Part shown: positions 7,641 through 18,770 of the stretch, piece by piece | How positions within the stretch are numbered: the stretch's first letter is position 1 | Layout: every line of letters begins with the position of its first letter | NCBI RefSeq assembly: GCF_009907385.1 | Contig: NZ_JAAATR010000031.1 | Coordinates: forward strand, 1 to 64,000 | Length of the DNA: 64,000 nt | Direction: 5' to 3' | Source of the DNA: Atlantibacter hermannii | Lineage (GTDB): Bacteria > Pseudomonadota > Gammaproteobacteria > Enterobacterales > Enterobacteriaceae | The notes under the pieces: model-generated | What the model was told of the DNA's origin: nothing | What the model saw: the letters and a program-made list of their open reading frames with translations, nothing else | The model's database searches: none | Program-made: the position numbers and the translations under genes

Positions 7641-10054
7641 TTGCGCGTTGGTTCTGGCGCGAATGGCGCTCGCCGTCGCTGCTGATCGTCTGGCTGGCGT
7701 TGAGCCTGGCGGTGGCCTGCGTACTGGCGCTTGGCAATATCAGCGACCGCATGGAAAAAGGCCTGAGCCAGCAAAGCCGGGAGTTTATGGCCGGGGACCG
7801 CGCGCTGCGCAGCGCCCGCGCGGTGGATCCCGCCTGGCTTGCCGAAGCTGAAAAGGACGGGCTGCGGGTCAGCCGCCAGCTCAGCTTCGCCACCATGACC
7901 TTTGCGGGCGATACGCCGCAGCTGGCGGACGTCAAAGCGGTGGACGGCCTGTACCCGATGTATGGCGATCTGCAAACCGAGCCGCCAGGCTTAAAGCCCG
8001 AGCCGGGCAGCGTGCTGCTGGCTCCGCGTCTGATGGCGCTTCTGAACGTAAAACCGGGCGACACGCTCGATGTCGGCGACGCCACGTTGACCATCGCCGG
8101 TACGGTGGTTCAGGAGCCGGACAGCGGATTTAATCCGTTCCAGATGGCGCCGCGCCTGATGATGAACCTGGCGGATGTGGAGAAAACCGGCGCGGTCCAG
8201 CCGGGCAGCCGCATCACCTGGCGCTATAAATTCGCCGGTCAGCCAGCCCGGATTGCGCAGTACGAGTCCTGGCTGTTGCCGAAGCTTAAGCCGGAACATC
8301 GCTGGACCGGTATGGAGCAGGACGAAGGCGCGCTGGGCAAATCGCTACAGCGTTCCCAGCAGTTTTTATTGCTCTCGGCTTTACTGACGCTGCTGCTGGC
8401 GGTGGGCGCGGTGGCGGTGGCGATGGGCCACTATTGCCGTAGCCGCTACGATCGGGTCGCGATCCTGAAAACCCTCGGGGCAGGGCGGGCGCAATTGCGT
8501 AAGCTGATTATCGGACAGTGGCTGATGGTGCTGGCGCTCAGCGCGATAACGGGCGGCGTGGTAGGGCTGGCGTTTGAGAAAGTGCTGATGCATCTGCTCA
8601 AACCGGTACTGCCAGCGGCACTTCCTGCCGCCAGCCTGTGGCCGTGGCTCTGGGCGGTGGGCGCGATGGTGGTGATCTCGCTGCTGGTCGGCCTGCGGCC
8701 TTACCGGCTGCTGCTGGCAACCCAGCCGCTGCGCGTGCTGCGCCGCGATGTGGTCGCCGATGTCTGGCCGCTGAAATACTATTTGCCCGCCATTGTGATC
8801 GTGGTTGTGGCGCTGCTGGCCTGGCTGATGGGCGGTAAAATGCTGCTCTGGGCGGTGCTGGCGGGTACGGTGGTGATGGCGGCGCTCTGCGCGCTGGTTG
8901 GCTGGGCATTGTTGCAGGTTTTAAAACGCCTGACGTTACGCCAGCTGCCGGTTCGTCTGGCGGTGAATCGCCTGCTGCGCCAGCCCTGGGCGACGCTCAG
9001 CCAACTGGCGGCGTTTTCCCTGTCGTTTATGCTGCTGGCCCTGCTGCTGGTGCTGCGCGGCGATCTGCTGGATCGCTGGCAGCAGCAACTGCCGCCGGAA
9101 AGCCCGAACTACTTCCTGCTCAACATCGCGCCGGAACAGGTCAGTGAAGTGAAGGGGTTCCTGGCGGAGCACCAGATTATCCCGGAATCGTTCTACCCCA
9201 TCGTGCGGGCGCGGTTAACGCAGATTAAAGGCGAGCCGACGATCAGTAGCCAGGATGAATCCCTCAACCGCGAACTGAATCTCACCTGGCAGGACCATCG
9301 TCCGTCCCATAATCCAATTGTTGCCGGAAGCTGGCCGCCGAAAGCGGGTGAAGTGTCAATGGAAGAGGAGCTGGCGAAGCGGCTCAACGTTAAGCTCGGG
9401 GATACGCTGACCTTTACCGGCGATACCCAGGACTTCAGCGCTAACGTCACCAGCCTGCGCCATGTGGACTGGGAAAGCCTGCGCCCGAACTTTTTCTTTA
9501 TCTTCCCGCCCGGCGCGCTGGACGGGCAGCCGCAAAGCTGGCTGACCAGCTTCCGCGCTAACGGGGACACCGGGATGATCGCGCAGCTTAACCGCGAATT
9601 CCCGACGGTCAGCCTGCTGGATATCGGCGCGATTTTGCGTCAGGTCGGCCAGGTGCTCCAGCAGGTTAGCCGGGCGCTGGAGGTGATGGTGGTACTGGTG
9701 ACCGCCTGCGGCATCCTGCTGCTGCTGGCGCAGGTGCAGGTGGGGATGCGCCAGCGTCATCAGGAACTGGTGGTGTATCGAACCCTGGGGGCGGAAAAGC
9801 GCCTGCTGCGCACCACGCTGTGGTGCGAGTTCGCTATGCTGGGGCTGGTGTCCGGGTTAGTGGCGGCCATTGGCGCGGAAACCGCGCTGGGCTTCCTGCA
9901 AACCCGGGTATTTGACTTCCCCTGGGAACCCGACTGGCGGCTGTGGGTGGTGCTGCCGGTGTGCGGCGCGCTGCTGCTGTCCGCCTGCGGCGGCTGGCTG
10001 GGGGTGCGCCTGCTGAAGGGTAAAGCGCTGTTCCGCCAGTTTACCGCGCAATAA
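7637..10054 (+). CDS. ybbP: YbbP, FtsX/MacB-like ABC permease
   Basis: Large inner-membrane permease of 805 residues. It has one N-terminal membrane helix ([20 protein letters not shown]), a periplasmic domain to about residue 245, and three FtsX-type helices with the coupling motif [19 protein letters not shown] second repeat of membrane segments follows (about 365-480), then another periplasmic domain (490-670) and a final FtsX helix set with [18 protein letters not shown]. The duplicated FtsX architecture marks a monomer-type 10-helix permease. Cotranscribed with ybbA. Its 3' end overlaps the convergent selU by 14 bases. Confidence 0.95.
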   Translation: MIARWFWREWRSPSLLIVWLALSLAVACVLALGNISDRMEKGLSQQSREFMAGDRALRSARAVDPAWLAEAEKDGLRVSRQLSFATMTFAGDTPQLADVKAVDGLYPMYGDLQTEPPGLKPEPGSVLLAPRLMALLNVKPGDTLDVGDATLTIAGTVVQEPDSGFNPFQMAPRLMMNLADVEKTGAVQPGSRITWRYKFAGQPARIAQYESWLLPKLKPEHRWTGMEQDEGALGKSLQRSQQFLLLSALLTLLLAVGAVAVAMGHYCRSRYDRVAILKTLGAGRAQLRKLIIGQWLMVLALSAITGGVVGLAFEKVLMHLLKPVLPAALPAASLWPWLWAVGAMVVISLLVGLRPYRLLLATQPLRVLRRDVVADVWPLKYYLPAIVIVVVALLAWLMGGKMLLWAVLAGTVVMAALCALVGWALLQVLKRLTLRQLPVRLAVNRLLRQPWATLSQLAAFSLSFMLLALLLVLRGDLLDRWQQQLPPESPNYFLLNIAPEQVSEVKGFLAEHQIIPESFYPIVRARLTQIKGEPTISSQDESLNRELNLTWQDHRPSHNPIVAGSWPPKAGEVSMEEELAKRLNVKLGDTLTFTGDTQDFSANVTSLRHVDWESLRPNFFFIFPPGALDGQPQSWLTSFRANGDTGMIAQLNREFPTVSLLDIGAILRQVGQVLQQVSRALEVMVVLVTACGILLLLAQVQVGMRQRHQELVVYRTLGAEKRLLRTTLWCEFAMLGLVSGLVAAIGAETALGFLQTRVFDFPWEPDWRLWVVLPVCGALLLSACGGWLGVRLLKGKALFRQFTAQ

Positions 10055-11177
10055 CGCCGCCGCGCCTGTCGTCAAGCCAGGCCGCCACGCTGTGATAATC
10101 GCCGCGAAAGCAAACTTTCGCGGCTTTTTTTTCCAGCTGATAGCGATACATCGGATCGTAGTAGCTCTCCAGCAACGGCAGCAGCCACGCGAAATGGCCG
10201 TCAGTGGCGCCGCTGCGCTGTTGTTCTTCCAACGCAATACGCAGGCGCGCTGCGAACAGCGTGTAACGTTCCAGACCAAGCCGACGGCGGATGGCGTACA
10301 GGCCGTGATGGAGGTAGTCGCCATAGGCCCGCCAGCCCTGTTCTTCACCGTACGCGGCGCAATAGGCCTGTTGCATATCGATAAAGTATTCGCTGCGCAA
10401 CCGCGCCAGACGGCGATCCATCGGCTCCTCCACCACGGCGACTGGCGCAAGGTTCATCTGCTCACGCAGCCGCAGCGGCAAATGATTAGCGCCAATCATC
10501 TGTCCTTCATCCTCCAGCAGCCAGAAGGCGTGGCGATGATGTTCCCAGGTTAAGTGGTTACGTAACAGCGTCGCGGCCAGTGCGTTCTCAAAACTGGCCT
10601 GGGAAAGCTGCGGCGAGAGGGTACGGCCAAATGACGATCCGCGATGATGCGCCAGGCCTTCCAGGTCGACGCCCAGCGGTTGCGCCTTTACCAGATCGGT
10701 TTTGCCGCTGCCGGTAAAGCCGCCGATCAGCATCATTGGCAGCGACGACAGGGTGTCTGTTGCCTCAATCGCCGCCTGGCGCAGCTGCTTATAGCCGCCT
10801 TCCACCCGTGGATATTCCACGCCAGCTTCGCGTAGCCATTGCTGGGTAATTTTACTGCGTAGCCCCCCGCGCGCGCAGCATAAATAGCCGTTCGGATAGC
10901 GCAAGCAGGCTTCCCGCCAGGCTTCAATACGCGCGTGACGCGTATCGCCAGCCACTAATTGATGACCTAACGCCAGCGCTGCCTGCTGGCCCTGCTGCTT
11001 ATAGCAGGTGCCTACCGCCGCGCGCTCGGCGTCATTCATCAGCGGGAGGTTGATAGCGCCGGGCACGGCGCCCTGGCTAAACTCCACCGGCGCGCGGACG
11101 TCGATAATCGGAATATCGTGAGCAAGCAGCATCCGCCAGTCGCGGGTGTCGACGCGAGTAGTTACAACATACTTCAT
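10041..11177 (-). CDS. selU: SelU (MnmH), tRNA 2-selenouridine / geranyl-2-thiouridine synthase
   Basis: Modifies the wobble uridine of Lys, Glu and Gln tRNAs, geranylating 2-thiouridine and then exchanging sulfur for selenium. An N-terminal rhodanese domain ([18 protein letters not shown]) carries the active-site loop CARGGLRS with Cys101. A P-loop domain follows, with GGFTGSGKT at about residues 152-160. 378 residues is slightly longer than the usual 364; the extra residues lie at the N-terminus, and an internal start is possible. Convergent with, and overlapping, ybbP. In E. coli rhs and allantoin genes separate these neighbours from purK; here selU is directly upstream of the purK terminator. 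Confidence 0.94.
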   Translation of the reverse strand: MKYVVTTRVDTRDWRMLLAHDIPIIDVRAPVEFSQGAVPGAINLPLMNDAERAAVGTCYKQQGQQAALALGHQLVAGDTRHARIEAWREACLRYPNGYLCCARGGLRSKITQQWLREAGVEYPRVEGGYKQLRQAAIEATDTLSSLPMMLIGGFTGSGKTDLVKAQPLGVDLEGLAHHRGSSFGRTLSPQLSQASFENALAATLLRNHLTWEHHRHAFWLLEDEGQMIGANHLPLRLREQMNLAPVAVVEEPMDRRLARLRSEYFIDMQQAYCAAYGEEQGWRAYGDYLHHGLYAIRRRLGLERYTLFAARLRIALEEQQRSGATDGHFAWLLPLLESYYDPMYRYQLEKKAAKVCFRGDYHSVAAWLDDRRGGVIAR

Positions 11178-11261
11178 GCCAGAGCCTTTTCAGTGCGAAA
11201 ACCCGGGCATTGTACCCCTGGGATAACAAGGTGAGTAAGCGCTATATGCGGCAGGAAAAGG

Positions 11262-11283
11262 CAGGGCGTCTGGCGACGCCCTG
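11262..11283 (-). terminator. Intrinsic terminator of purEK
   Basis: Stem CAGGGCGTC / GACGCCCTG with a 4-base loop. On the minus strand it is followed by CCTTTTCC, 21 bases past the purK stop. Confidence 0.75.
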
Positions 11284-11304
11284 ATTCGGATTATACAGCG
11301 GAGA

Positions 11305-12372
11305 TTAACGCAATTTTACCTGCGCCCAGGCGATGCCGCTGGCGTATTCCGGCGGCAACAGCGGGACCAGCGCTTCCAGCGAGGCGTCCAGCCTGCCGGT
11401 GTCGGTATCTGACAAATTCAGATGCCCAACCTTGCGCCCTGGCCGTACTTCTTTGTCATACCAGTGCAGATGCACCAGCGGCAGTTGCAGCCAGGCGTCA
11501 TTCAGATCGCTGCCGATCAGGTTCACCATCACGGAGGTGCTGGTAATGACCGGCTGCGGCATCGGCAGATTAAGGATCGCTCGCAGGTGCAGTTCGAACT
11601 GACTGATGGACGCGCCGTTCTGCGTCCAGTGGCCGCTGTTGTGTACGCGCGGGGCCAGTTCGTTAATCAGCAATCCGCCGGGGGTGATAAAACATTCCAT
11701 TGCCATAACGCCGACGTAGCCCAGCTCGTGCATGATCGCGCCGAGCATGTTTTCAGCCTGCTGCTGTTGTTCGATATGGCTGTGCGGGAACGCCACGCTG
11801 GTACGCAGGATGCCGTCCTGATGCAGGTTGTGAGTCAGCGGATAAAATACCGTCTCGCCGTTGTGGCCGCGCGCGCCGACCAGTGAAACCTCACCGGAAA
11901 AGTTAATGCCCTGTTCGACGATGCATTCGCCGTAGCATTCCTGCGGCAGCTGCGCGGTGTCATCGGCGCGCAAACGCCACTGGCCGCGTCCGTCATAGCC
12001 GCCGGTGCGGCGTTTGACGATCGCCAGCTCGCCGAGCGTATCAAAAACCGCAGGCCATTCGCTTTCGCTGGACAACAGTTGCCACGGCGCGGTGGGTAAA
12101 TCGAGTTTGTCGAACAGCTGCTTTTGGGTCAGTCGATCGGCAATAATGGGGAACACATCGCGGTTCACAAATGCCGGGTGACGCGCCAGTTCGCGGGTTA
12201 ACGCGGTTTCCGGCCAGCGCTCGATTTCCGCGGTGATCACGCTTTGCTGAAACGGCACGGCCTCCGGCTCGGCATCCAGCCCCACCGGCCACACCGCAAT
12301 GCCCAGCGGCTCGCCGGCCTGGCGCAGCATGCGGCCTAACTGACCGTTACCCAACACGCACACTTGTTTCAT
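11305..12372 (-). CDS. purK: PurK, N5-carboxyaminoimidazole ribonucleotide synthase
   Basis: ATP-grasp enzyme converting AIR, bicarbonate and ATP to N5-CAIR in de novo purine synthesis. The 355-residue protein begins [17 protein letters not shown], the PurK N-terminal nucleotide-like loop. The ATP-grasp glycine-rich region is [13 protein letters not shown], and metal-binding residues lie in [21 protein letters not shown]. The start codon overlaps the purE stop (ATGA), the standard translational coupling of purEK. The product N5-CAIR is handed to PurE. Confidence 0.97.
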   Translation of the reverse strand: MKQVCVLGNGQLGRMLRQAGEPLGIAVWPVGLDAEPEAVPFQQSVITAEIERWPETALTRELARHPAFVNRDVFPIIADRLTQKQLFDKLDLPTAPWQLLSSESEWPAVFDTLGELAIVKRRTGGYDGRGQWRLRADDTAQLPQECYGECIVEQGINFSGEVSLVGARGHNGETVFYPLTHNLHQDGILRTSVAFPHSHIEQQQQAENMLGAIMHELGYVGVMAMECFITPGGLLINELAPRVHNSGHWTQNGASISQFELHLRAILNLPMPQPVITSTSVMVNLIGSDLNDAWLQLPLVHLHWYDKEVRPGRKVGHLNLSDTDTGRLDASLEALVPLLPPEYASGIAWAQVKLR

Positions 12373-12878
12373 GCCGCACCCCGTGGGTCAGGGTTATCCA
12401 GCACCTCATCGGTTTGCGCTGTGCGCCATGCCGCCAGACGCGCCAACAGCGCATCGTCATGCTGGGCGAGGATCTGCGCCGCCAGCAGTGCGGCGTTTGC
12501 TGCACCCGCTTTGCCGATCGCCAGCGTCCCTACCGGAATGCCGCGCGGCATTTGCACGATAGAGTAGAGGCTGTCCACGCCGCTCAGGGCCGCGCTTTGC
12601 ACCGGCACGCCTAATACCGGCACCAGGGTTTTCGCGGCGATCATGCCCGGCAGATGCGCGGCACCGCCTGCGCCAGCAATAATCACCTGATAACCGTTGT
12701 GCTGCGCGGATTCAGCAAAGCTGAACAGCTTATCGGGCGTGCGGTGAGCGGAAACCACTTCAACATGGTGAGGAACATCGAGGGCATCAAGAATTTCAGC
12801 GGCATGCTGCATGGTGGCCCAGTCGCTTTTAGACCCCATCACAATGGCGATACGCGCCGGATTTTGGCTTAAAGACAT
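12369..12878 (-). CDS. purE: PurE, N5-carboxyaminoimidazole ribonucleotide mutase
   Basis: Converts N5-CAIR to CAIR in purine synthesis. The start at 12878 ([19 protein letters not shown]) has AGGAG upstream and gives 169 residues, the enterobacterial length; a reading open to 13016 has no support. The nucleotide-binding loop GSKSDWATM, catalytic His in VVSAHRTPD, and [16 protein letters not shown] are all present. First gene of the purEK operon, with a PurR operator about 85 bases upstream. Confidence 0.97.
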   Translation of the reverse strand: MSLSQNPARIAIVMGSKSDWATMQHAAEILDALDVPHHVEVVSAHRTPDKLFSFAESAQHNGYQVIIAGAGGAAHLPGMIAAKTLVPVLGVPVQSAALSGVDSLYSIVQMPRGIPVGTLAIGKAGAANAALLAAQILAQHDDALLARLAAWRTAQTDEVLDNPDPRGAA

Positions 12879-12960
12879 GCGTCTTAAAACTCCTGTGAGT
12901 GTGCGAAAACAAGGTGCTTGTCGTTCAGAAGGGCTCAAAGAATAACATGGATATCCGGCA

Positions 12961-12976
12961 AGGAAAACGGTTGCGT
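12961..12976. promoter_or_regulatory. PurR operator of purEK
   Basis: On the minus strand the 16-mer reads ACGCAACCGTTTTCCT, matching the PurR consensus ACGCAAACGTTTNCNT. It lies in the expected position upstream of purE, so purEK should be repressed when hypoxanthine or guanine is plentiful. Confidence 0.88.
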
Positions 12977-13319
12977 CGGCATGAACGCTGGGTTTTACGT
13001 TCAGTATTTTTGCCAATGCTCAGCAGGGTTGTGCATCAGTTGCCATTTATCGCGCAGGCCAAAGCAGGCCGACTTATCACTGTCCGGGCGCAGGAAAGGA
13101 AAGGGAATGGCTGCCCTCGCTTTCAGCCGGTTTATCGTTAACATGCACAATACTTCTATACAGCAACAGAACTAATGCCTATATAAAATTAATTACATCG
13201 TCTGCGAATTAATAGTTGATGAAGCGGATACTTTTTTATTTAGCATATAGAAATAATAACTTAATAAATTTCATTTTATAAAATACGCCGCTCCGGTGGG
13301 CCGGAGCGGCGGGAAGTGA
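12977..13319. other. Intergenic stretch upstream of purE
   Basis: Between the PurR operator and the DUF1471 gene I see no gene. The right half is AT-rich and ends in the terminator of the DUF1471 gene at 13286-13311. Short open frames here have no recognisable domain and no ribosome-binding site. Confidence 0.6.
13286..13311 (-). terminator. Intrinsic terminator of the DUF1471 gene
   Basis: Strong G+C stem CGCCGCTCCGG / CCGGAGCGGCG with a 4-base loop, followed on the minus strand by TATTTTAT. It lies 9 bases past the stop codon. Confidence 0.88.
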
Positions 13320-13595
13320 TTATTTTTTCTTATAAATATTCGCCGTGCCATGAATCTTATTATCGGTATTCGCAGAAGTGATTACCACCACGTCTGCGCC
13401 TTTTTCCTCTGCTTTATCAAGAAGTTCTTTCTTAGCGTCAGCAGCGGAGAGCTCCCCGGACGTGGAGATGCTACCTAATTTCTCGTACTGGGATTCAACT
13501 TTCTGGAAGTCATTTTTTTCCATTATCTCAGCAGCAAAAGCGTTGGAAGCAAACAGAACGGCGGAGCCCAGCAGAAAAGCAGTCATCTTTTTCAT
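13320..13595 (-). CDS. Small secreted DUF1471 (YhcN/BhsA-family) protein
   Basis: 91-residue precursor with a clear signal peptide ([21 protein letters not shown]). A single DUF1471 domain follows, typical of the YdgH-RstAB/BhsA/McbA group: the family pattern KLGSISTSG, then an [22 protein letters not shown] core and a GTANIYKK ending. Members are small periplasmic or envelope proteins induced by stress and affecting biofilm and permeability. The exact paralogue cannot be told, so no symbol is given. It is monocistronic, with its own terminator. Confidence 0.88.
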   Translation of the reverse strand: MKKMTAFLLGSAVLFASNAFAAEIMEKNDFQKVESQYEKLGSISTSGELSAADAKKELLDKAEEKGADVVVITSANTDNKIHGTANIYKKK

Positions 13596-13754
13596 AAATG
13601 AATTCCTTGCAGAATTGAAATGCTATCAACGGTAAACCCGCCTGAGTATGCGGGTATTAATAGCATGGTAGACAACTTCTGAAAAAACCATCTCCTGAAG
13701 TATGACTTTTTATCTCCGTTTAATTCGTATTAAACCTACGCCGTTATATCCCCG

Positions 13755-14477
13755 TCAAAACGGAAAAAATAACAGTTCGATATTCGCCTCGCTGACCTTA
13801 ATCATCGAACCTTCATCATGCCATGCGCCGAGCACATAGCGACGGGCAGGATGATGCTCAATGTCGAGTTCATGGATCGCCGGGCGATGAGTATGCCCGT
13901 GGATCAGATGATGAACGTGGTGGCGGGTCATCACATCGATAACGGCCTGCGGATTGACGTCCATGATCGCCTCGGATTTGGTTTGGTTGGACGCTTTGCT
14001 GCCGGCGCGCATTCTTGCGGCGATACGCTGGCGAATAGACAGCGGCAGAGCAAGAAACAGCTTTTGCAGCCAGGGTTGATGCACTTTGGCGCGAAACCGC
14101 AGATAGCCGATATCGTCAGTACACAATGTGTCGCCGTGCATAATCAGAATACGTTTGCCGTACAGGGTGAGCACGTGCTCTTCAGGCAGCAGGCGCATAC
14201 CGCTGCGGCGTGCAAAACGCTTACCGACCAGAAAATCACGATTGCCATGAATGAAATAGCAGGGAACACCGCTATCTACCAGCGTTTTTATCGCGCTGGC
14301 GATTTTTGCGTGCAGCGGATTGGGATCGTCATCGCCGATCCAGGCTTCAAACAGGTCGCCAAGAATGTACAACGCGTCCGCTGAGCGCGCTTCACCCGCC
14401 AACAAACGCAGAAAACCGGCGGTAATCGCCGGTTCTTCAGTACTTAAATGGAGATCTGCGATAAACAGCGTCGCCAC
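13755..14477 (-). CDS. lpxH: LpxH, UDP-2,3-diacylglucosamine hydrolase
   Basis: Cleaves the pyrophosphate of UDP-2,3-diacylglucosamine to give lipid X in lipid A synthesis, at the inner face of the membrane. It is a calcineurin-like phosphoesterase of 240 residues. Metal ligands sit where expected: D8 and H10 (IADLHLS), D41 (GDLFEAW), N79 (HGNRDF), H114 (IMHGD) and the HGHTHRPA pair near 195-197. Three bases separate it from ppiB on the same strand, so the two are cotranscribed. Confidence 0.97.
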   Translation of the reverse strand: MATLFIADLHLSTEEPAITAGFLRLLAGEARSADALYILGDLFEAWIGDDDPNPLHAKIASAIKTLVDSGVPCYFIHGNRDFLVGKRFARRSGMRLLPEEHVLTLYGKRILIMHGDTLCTDDIGYLRFRAKVHQPWLQKLFLALPLSIRQRIAARMRAGSKASNQTKSEAIMDVNPQAVIDVMTRHHVHHLIHGHTHRPAIHELDIEHHPARRYVLGAWHDEGSMIKVSEANIELLFFPF

Positions 14478-14480
14478 AGA

Positions 14481-14975
14481 TTACTCGCTGACGGTCACGC
14501 GCTCGATGATGACGTCTTCTTTTGGAACGTCCTGATGCATGCCGCTGCGGCCAGTCGCTACCGCTTTGATTTTATCGACCACGTCCATGCCTTCAGAGAC
14601 TTCAGCAAACACGCAATAACCCCAGCCCTGCAGGCTTTCACCGCTGAAGTTCAGGAAGTCGTTATCCACCACGTTGATAAAGAACTGTGCGGTAGCGGAG
14701 TGCGGTGCCTGGGTACGCGCCATAGCGAGAGTGCCACGGGTGTTTTTCAGGCCGTTGTTCGCTTCGTTCTGAATAGGATCTTTGGTCGGTTTCTGGTGCA
14801 TACCGGGTTCAAAACCGCCACCCTGAACCATAAACCCGTTGATTACACGGTGGAAAATGGTGTTGTCGTAGAAACCTTCGCGGCAATAGTCCAGGAAGTT
14901 TTTAACCGTTGCCGGGGCTTTATCATCAAAAGTTTTGATTACGATATCGCCGTGATTGGTATGAAAAGTAACCAT
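14481..14975 (-). CDS. ppiB: PpiB, cytoplasmic peptidyl-prolyl cis-trans isomerase B (cyclophilin)
   Basis: 164-residue single-domain cyclophilin without a signal peptide. Recognisable segments include [15 protein letters not shown] (catalytic Arg and the hydrophobic pocket), GTLAMART and [12 protein letters not shown]. It speeds proline isomerisation in the cytoplasm. First gene of the ppiB-lpxH pair, divergent from cysS across a short shared promoter region, as in E. coli. Confidence 0.97.
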   Translation of the reverse strand: MVTFHTNHGDIVIKTFDDKAPATVKNFLDYCREGFYDNTIFHRVINGFMVQGGGFEPGMHQKPTKDPIQNEANNGLKNTRGTLAMARTQAPHSATAQFFINVVDNDFLNFSGESLQGWGYCVFAEVSEGMDVVDKIKAVATGRSGMHQDVPKEDVIIERVTVSE

Positions 14976-15152
14976 GCTTGCATCCTGTTCTGTTTAATGG
15001 GTGCTGTAACCTGCTGTTCAGGCCACACCGAGGAGGTTGTTATAGCATAACTCACCGGGAACGATCACCTTGCAAAGTGTGCTCCTTCCGGTTTGAATTT
15101 TGGGTTAATATACTTTTTTACCTGTAACCACACACTGACACGGAATCGCCTG

Positions 15153-16538
15153 ATGTTAAAAATCTTCAATACTCTTAGCCGCCAGAAAGAGGAATTTAAA
15201 CCAATACATGCCGGGGAAGTCGGGATGTACGTGTGTGGTATCACGGTTTACGACCTCTGTCATATTGGCCACGGGCGTACCTTTGTAGCGTTTGACGTGG
15301 TAGCGCGTTATCTGCGTTTCTTAGGCTACAAGCTAAAGTACGTACGGAACATCACCGATATTGATGACAAAATCATCAAGCGCGCCAACGAGAACGGCGA
15401 GAGCTTTACCGCGCTGGTGGATCGTATGATCGGCGAAATGCATAAGGATTTCGATGCGCTGAATATTTTGCGCCCGGATAACGAGCCGCGCGCGACTCAG
15501 CATATCCATGAAATCATCGAAATTGTTGAACGACTGATCGCCCGCGATCATGCTTATGTCGCCTCCAACGGCGATGTGATGTTTGCAGTGGAAACCGACG
15601 CCGATTACGGCCTGCTGTCGCGCCAGGATCTGGACCAGCTCCAGGCGGGCGCGCGTGTTGAAGTGGCGGATGTAAAACGCAACCCAATGGATTTCGTGCT
15701 GTGGAAAATGTCCAAGCCGGGTGAGCCGAGCTGGCCGTCTCCGTGGGGTGAAGGGCGTCCGGGCTGGCATATCGAATGTTCCGCCATGAACTGCAAACAG
15801 CTGGGTAGCCACTTTGATATTCACGGTGGCGGATCTGATTTGATGTTCCCGCATCATGAAAACGAAATCGCCCAGTCCACCTGCGCCCATGACGGCGAAT
15901 ACGTGAACTACTGGATGCATTCCGGCATGGTGATGGTCGACCGCGAAAAGATGTCTAAATCGCTGGGCAACTTCTTTACCGTGCGCGACGTGCTGAAATT
16001 CTACGATCCGGAAACCATCCGCTACTTCCTGATGTCGGGTCACTATCGCAGCCAACTGAACTACAGCGAAGAAAACCTGAAGCAGGCGCGTTCCGCGCTG
16101 GAACGTTTGTACACCGCGCTGCGCGGCACCGACGTTAATGCTCAGGCAGTTGGCGGCGAAGCCTTTGAAGCCCGTTTTGTCGACGCGATGGACGACGATT
16201 TCAACACGCCGGAAGCCTATTCGGTGCTGTTTGATATGGCGCGTGAAGTTAACCGCCTGAAGTCTGTTGATGCGGCGGCAGCCGACCAGATGGCGGCGCA
16301 TCTGCGTAAGCTTTCTGGCGTGCTGGGCCTGCTGGAGCAGGACCCGGAGCAGTTCCTGCAAAGCGGTGCGCAGGCGGATGACGGCGAAGTCGCGGAAATT
16401 GACGCGCTGATCCAGCAGCGTCTGGATGCCCGTAAAGCCAAAGACTGGGCGGCGGCGGATGCAGCCCGCGACCGGCTGAACGAGATGGGCATTGTGCTGG
16501 AAGACGGGCCGCAGGGCACCACCTGGCGCAGGAAGTAA
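15153..16538 (+). CDS. cysS: CysS, cysteinyl-tRNA synthetase
   Basis: Class I synthetase of 461 residues that charges cysteine onto tRNA-Cys. The start at 15153 ([15 protein letters not shown]) is the conserved one; the frame is open 20 codons further up but without similarity. Class I signatures are HIGH in [11 protein letters not shown] and KMSKS in REKMSKSLG. The Zn ligands include Cys28 (VCGITVYD), Cys and His in [12 protein letters not shown], and HHENE. The C-terminal anticodon-binding part ends in a Lys/Ala-rich helix. Confidence 0.97.
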   Translation: MLKIFNTLSRQKEEFKPIHAGEVGMYVCGITVYDLCHIGHGRTFVAFDVVARYLRFLGYKLKYVRNITDIDDKIIKRANENGESFTALVDRMIGEMHKDFDALNILRPDNEPRATQHIHEIIEIVERLIARDHAYVASNGDVMFAVETDADYGLLSRQDLDQLQAGARVEVADVKRNPMDFVLWKMSKPGEPSWPSPWGEGRPGWHIECSAMNCKQLGSHFDIHGGGSDLMFPHHENEIAQSTCAHDGEYVNYWMHSGMVMVDREKMSKSLGNFFTVRDVLKFYDPETIRYFLMSGHYRSQLNYSEENLKQARSALERLYTALRGTDVNAQAVGGEAFEARFVDAMDDDFNTPEAYSVLFDMAREVNRLKSVDAAAADQMAAHLRKLSGVLGLLEQDPEQFLQSGAQADDGEVAEIDALIQQRLDARKAKDWAAADAARDRLNEMGIVLEDGPQGTTWRRK

Positions 16539-16548
16539 TCCACTCATC

Positions 16549-16572
16549 AAGCGGCGTAAGCCGCTTTTTTTT
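16549..16572 (+). terminator. Intrinsic terminator of cysS
   Basis: Stem AAGCGGC / GCCGCTT with GTAA loop, followed by eight T residues, 11 bases after the stop. Confidence 0.92.
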
Positions 16573-16908
16573 GCCCGTGTTTTATCGGCCCCGCAAGCGC
16601 CAGACCAACACAGCCGCCAGCACGCCCGGCAGCCACACCCAAAACAATCCAGAAACGAGCGCCCGATACCTCTCCGGGGCTGGTATTTTCGCAGGGCTAC
16701 CACGAGCGGGAGTTATCTGAAACCTGACGGATCAAGGGGCTGAGACGAAGCGCAGACGTGGCGTTTGATCACATTTTTAAACTTTTTTATCTTTCTTAAA
16801 ATCAGTCAGTTAGTAAGGAATCCCGGTTATCGACTTGCGATGTGTGTACAGACTGCCAGTCTTAAAACAGTCATTTAACGCAGCATTACAGCATAAACAG
16901 GAGGTTGC
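16573..16908. other. 336-bp gap upstream of the sugar dehydrogenase, possible membrane-gene remnant
   Basis: On the minus strand, a frame ending at 16582 encodes a hydrophobic tail (LVSGLFWVWLPGVLAAVLVW) with no recognised start or ribosome-binding site; it could be a gene relic. The right part (16760-16908) is AT-rich and presumably holds the promoter of the following dehydrogenase, whose ribosome-binding site is AGGAGG at about 16900. Confidence 0.5.
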
Positions 16909-17673
16909 ATGGCACGTTTTCAGCAGAAAGTGGTGGTGATCACGGGCGCGGGGTCCGGTATTGGCGAGGGGGCGGCGAAACGCTTTGCCCGTGAGGGGGC
17001 CAGCGTCGTGCTGGTAGGGCGCACGCCGGAAAAACTGGAAAAAGTGGCCGCTAAGTTACCGCAGGGCAAACATCTGGTCGTGCCTTGCGACGTCTCGAAA
17101 GCCGATGAGGTTGAAAACCTGGCGCAGCGCGTGATGGATGAATATGGTCGCGTGGATGTGCTGGTCAATAACGCGGGCGTGATTGTGCAGGGCCGCATTC
17201 ATGAAATGACGTTGAATGACTGGGAAACCCTGATGGGCACCGACCTGAACGGCGTGTTTTACTGTACCCACTATTTCATGCCGGAATTGCTGAAAACCAA
17301 AGGCAATGTCGTGAATATTTCTTCTGTTTCCGGCCTGGGTGGCGACTGGGGGATGAGCGTATATAACGCCGCGAAGGGCGCGATCACTAACTTTACCCGC
17401 GCACTGGCGATGGATTACGGCGCTGACGGCGTGCGTGTTAATGCCATTTGCCCTGGATTTACCTTTACCGAATTAACTGAGGATATGAAGCAGAATGAGC
17501 CGCTGCTGCAAAAATTTTATGAGCGCATTCCGCTTAAACGCGCCGGAGAGCCGGAAGATATTGCCGATGCTATCGCGTTTATCGCCAGTGATGATGCCCG
17601 CTACATTACTGGCGTCAATCTGCCGGTCGACGGCGGCCTGACGGCCTCGAACGGGCAGCCGCCGCAGGCGTAA
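16909..17673 (+). CDS. NAD(P)-dependent short-chain dehydrogenase of the sugar locus
   Basis: Classical 254-residue short-chain dehydrogenase. The nucleotide loop is TGAGSGIGEG, NNAGV near residue 90, the catalytic Ser in ISSVSG, YxxxK as YNAAK, and a PG loop in NAICPGFTFTEL. It ends with the conserved YITGVNLPVDGGL. The substrate cannot be read from the sequence; sugar-alcohol or ketone reduction fits the neighbouring PTS permease and repressor. An AGGAGG site fixes the start. It converges on the repressor gene with only 4 bases between stops. Confidence 0.85.
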   Translation: MARFQQKVVVITGAGSGIGEGAAKRFAREGASVVLVGRTPEKLEKVAAKLPQGKHLVVPCDVSKADEVENLAQRVMDEYGRVDVLVNNAGVIVQGRIHEMTLNDWETLMGTDLNGVFYCTHYFMPELLKTKGNVVNISSVSGLGGDWGMSVYNAAKGAITNFTRALAMDYGADGVRVNAICPGFTFTELTEDMKQNEPLLQKFYERIPLKRAGEPEDIADAIAFIASDDARYITGVNLPVDGGLTASNGQPPQA

Positions 17674-17677
17674 CGCA

Positions 17678-18691
17678 TCAGGCGGAACCGCGAACAACCA
17701 GCTGGCCGGACAGCGTAATCCGCTGGACCGGTAAATCGGCGGTTTTTAGCTTGCGAAGCAATAACTGCGCCGCCTGCCGCCCGGTCTCTTCACTGGCGGA
17801 AGAGACATAGGTGAACGACGGCGTAGTTAAATTAATCATCAAATCTTCAAAGCCGATCAACGACACCTGTTGGGTAAGAAACACATCTTTACCCACGGTA
17901 CGCCCTACCTGGTTGATGGCGTCTATACAGCCGATAATGGCGTTGGGTGAATGGCACAGCAGGGCAGTGATTTTGTTATTGCTTTCCAGCAGCTCTCGTA
18001 CCACGGCGCTGGCGGCCTGAGTATCCTCCCGGCAGGCAGGAGTAAAGTCTTCGCGGGGCAATAACCCATATTGCGTGAGCGCGGACCGGTAGCCGGAAAG
18101 CCGTTCATGACGAATTAAACAGCGCGCATCGCCGCCAATATAAGCAATGCTACGATGGCCGCGTTCAATCAGATAACGCGTGGCAAGGCTGCCGGCCTGA
18201 CGATTGTCGCGCATGACCAGATCCCGCTCGCAGCGGAGGGGCGATTGTGACACCACCACCATTGGCAAGGGACTTTCACCGATTGCCGTGGGCACACTGT
18301 CGGTTTTTGATTCCGCGTCTAAATAAATCACGCCAGCAACGCCCTGGCGGGTAAACGCCAGCAGGCACTGTTCGAGGCGCTCAATATTGCCCTGCGGCTG
18401 AGCCAGCACCACCATAAAGCCTTGCTGTTCCAGTTCGTGGACAATGCTCGACGTCACGCGAACCGCGAAGGGATCGTTAAAGTCATGAAGAATAAGGCCG
18501 ATGAGATTAGAGGTACTGGCGCGGAGATTCGCGGCGGCCATGTTATGGACATAGCCCAGTTCGTCAATGGCGGCCTGCACCTTTTCGATGGTAGCCTGAG
18601 ATATTTTCCCTTTCTGGCGTAACACCAGTGAGACGGTAGAAACTGAAACCTCTGCCCGCTTTGCCACATCAATAATGCTGACCTTTTTCAT
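17678..18691 (-). CDS. MalI-like LacI-family repressor
   Basis: DNA-binding repressor of 337 residues. The start at 18691 (MKKVSIIDVAKRAEVSVSTV) places the LacI helix-turn-helix at the N-terminus; the frame is open 30 codons further up without similarity. The hinge YVHNMAAANLRASTSNLIG and a periplasmic-binding-like sugar core follow. The headpiece (VSVSTVSLVLRQKGKIS) closely resembles MalI. It lies 79 bases downstream of the PTS gene on the same strand, so the PTS mRNA probably carries it. The likely operator is the palindrome at 20330-20345. The inducer is unknown. Confidence 0.85.
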   Translation of the reverse strand: MKKVSIIDVAKRAEVSVSTVSLVLRQKGKISQATIEKVQAAIDELGYVHNMAAANLRASTSNLIGLILHDFNDPFAVRVTSSIVHELEQQGFMVVLAQPQGNIERLEQCLLAFTRQGVAGVIYLDAESKTDSVPTAIGESPLPMVVVSQSPLRCERDLVMRDNRQAGSLATRYLIERGHRSIAYIGGDARCLIRHERLSGYRSALTQYGLLPREDFTPACREDTQAASAVVRELLESNNKITALLCHSPNAIIGCIDAINQVGRTVGKDVFLTQQVSLIGFEDLMINLTTPSFTYVSSASEETGRQAAQLLLRKLKTADLPVQRITLSGQLVVRGSA

Positions 18692-18770
18692 CGCTCTCCT
18701 GATAAGTCCTTTTTTCTGCGGGATAACAACGCCTCCCGTAACATACAGGAGGCGTAGCAGAAAATCGCGA

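Noticed and set aside
15333..16703. Very long minus-strand frame (456 codons) opposite cysS
   Set aside because: A mirror of the cysS coding sequence produced by its codon usage; cysS has all synthetase motifs.
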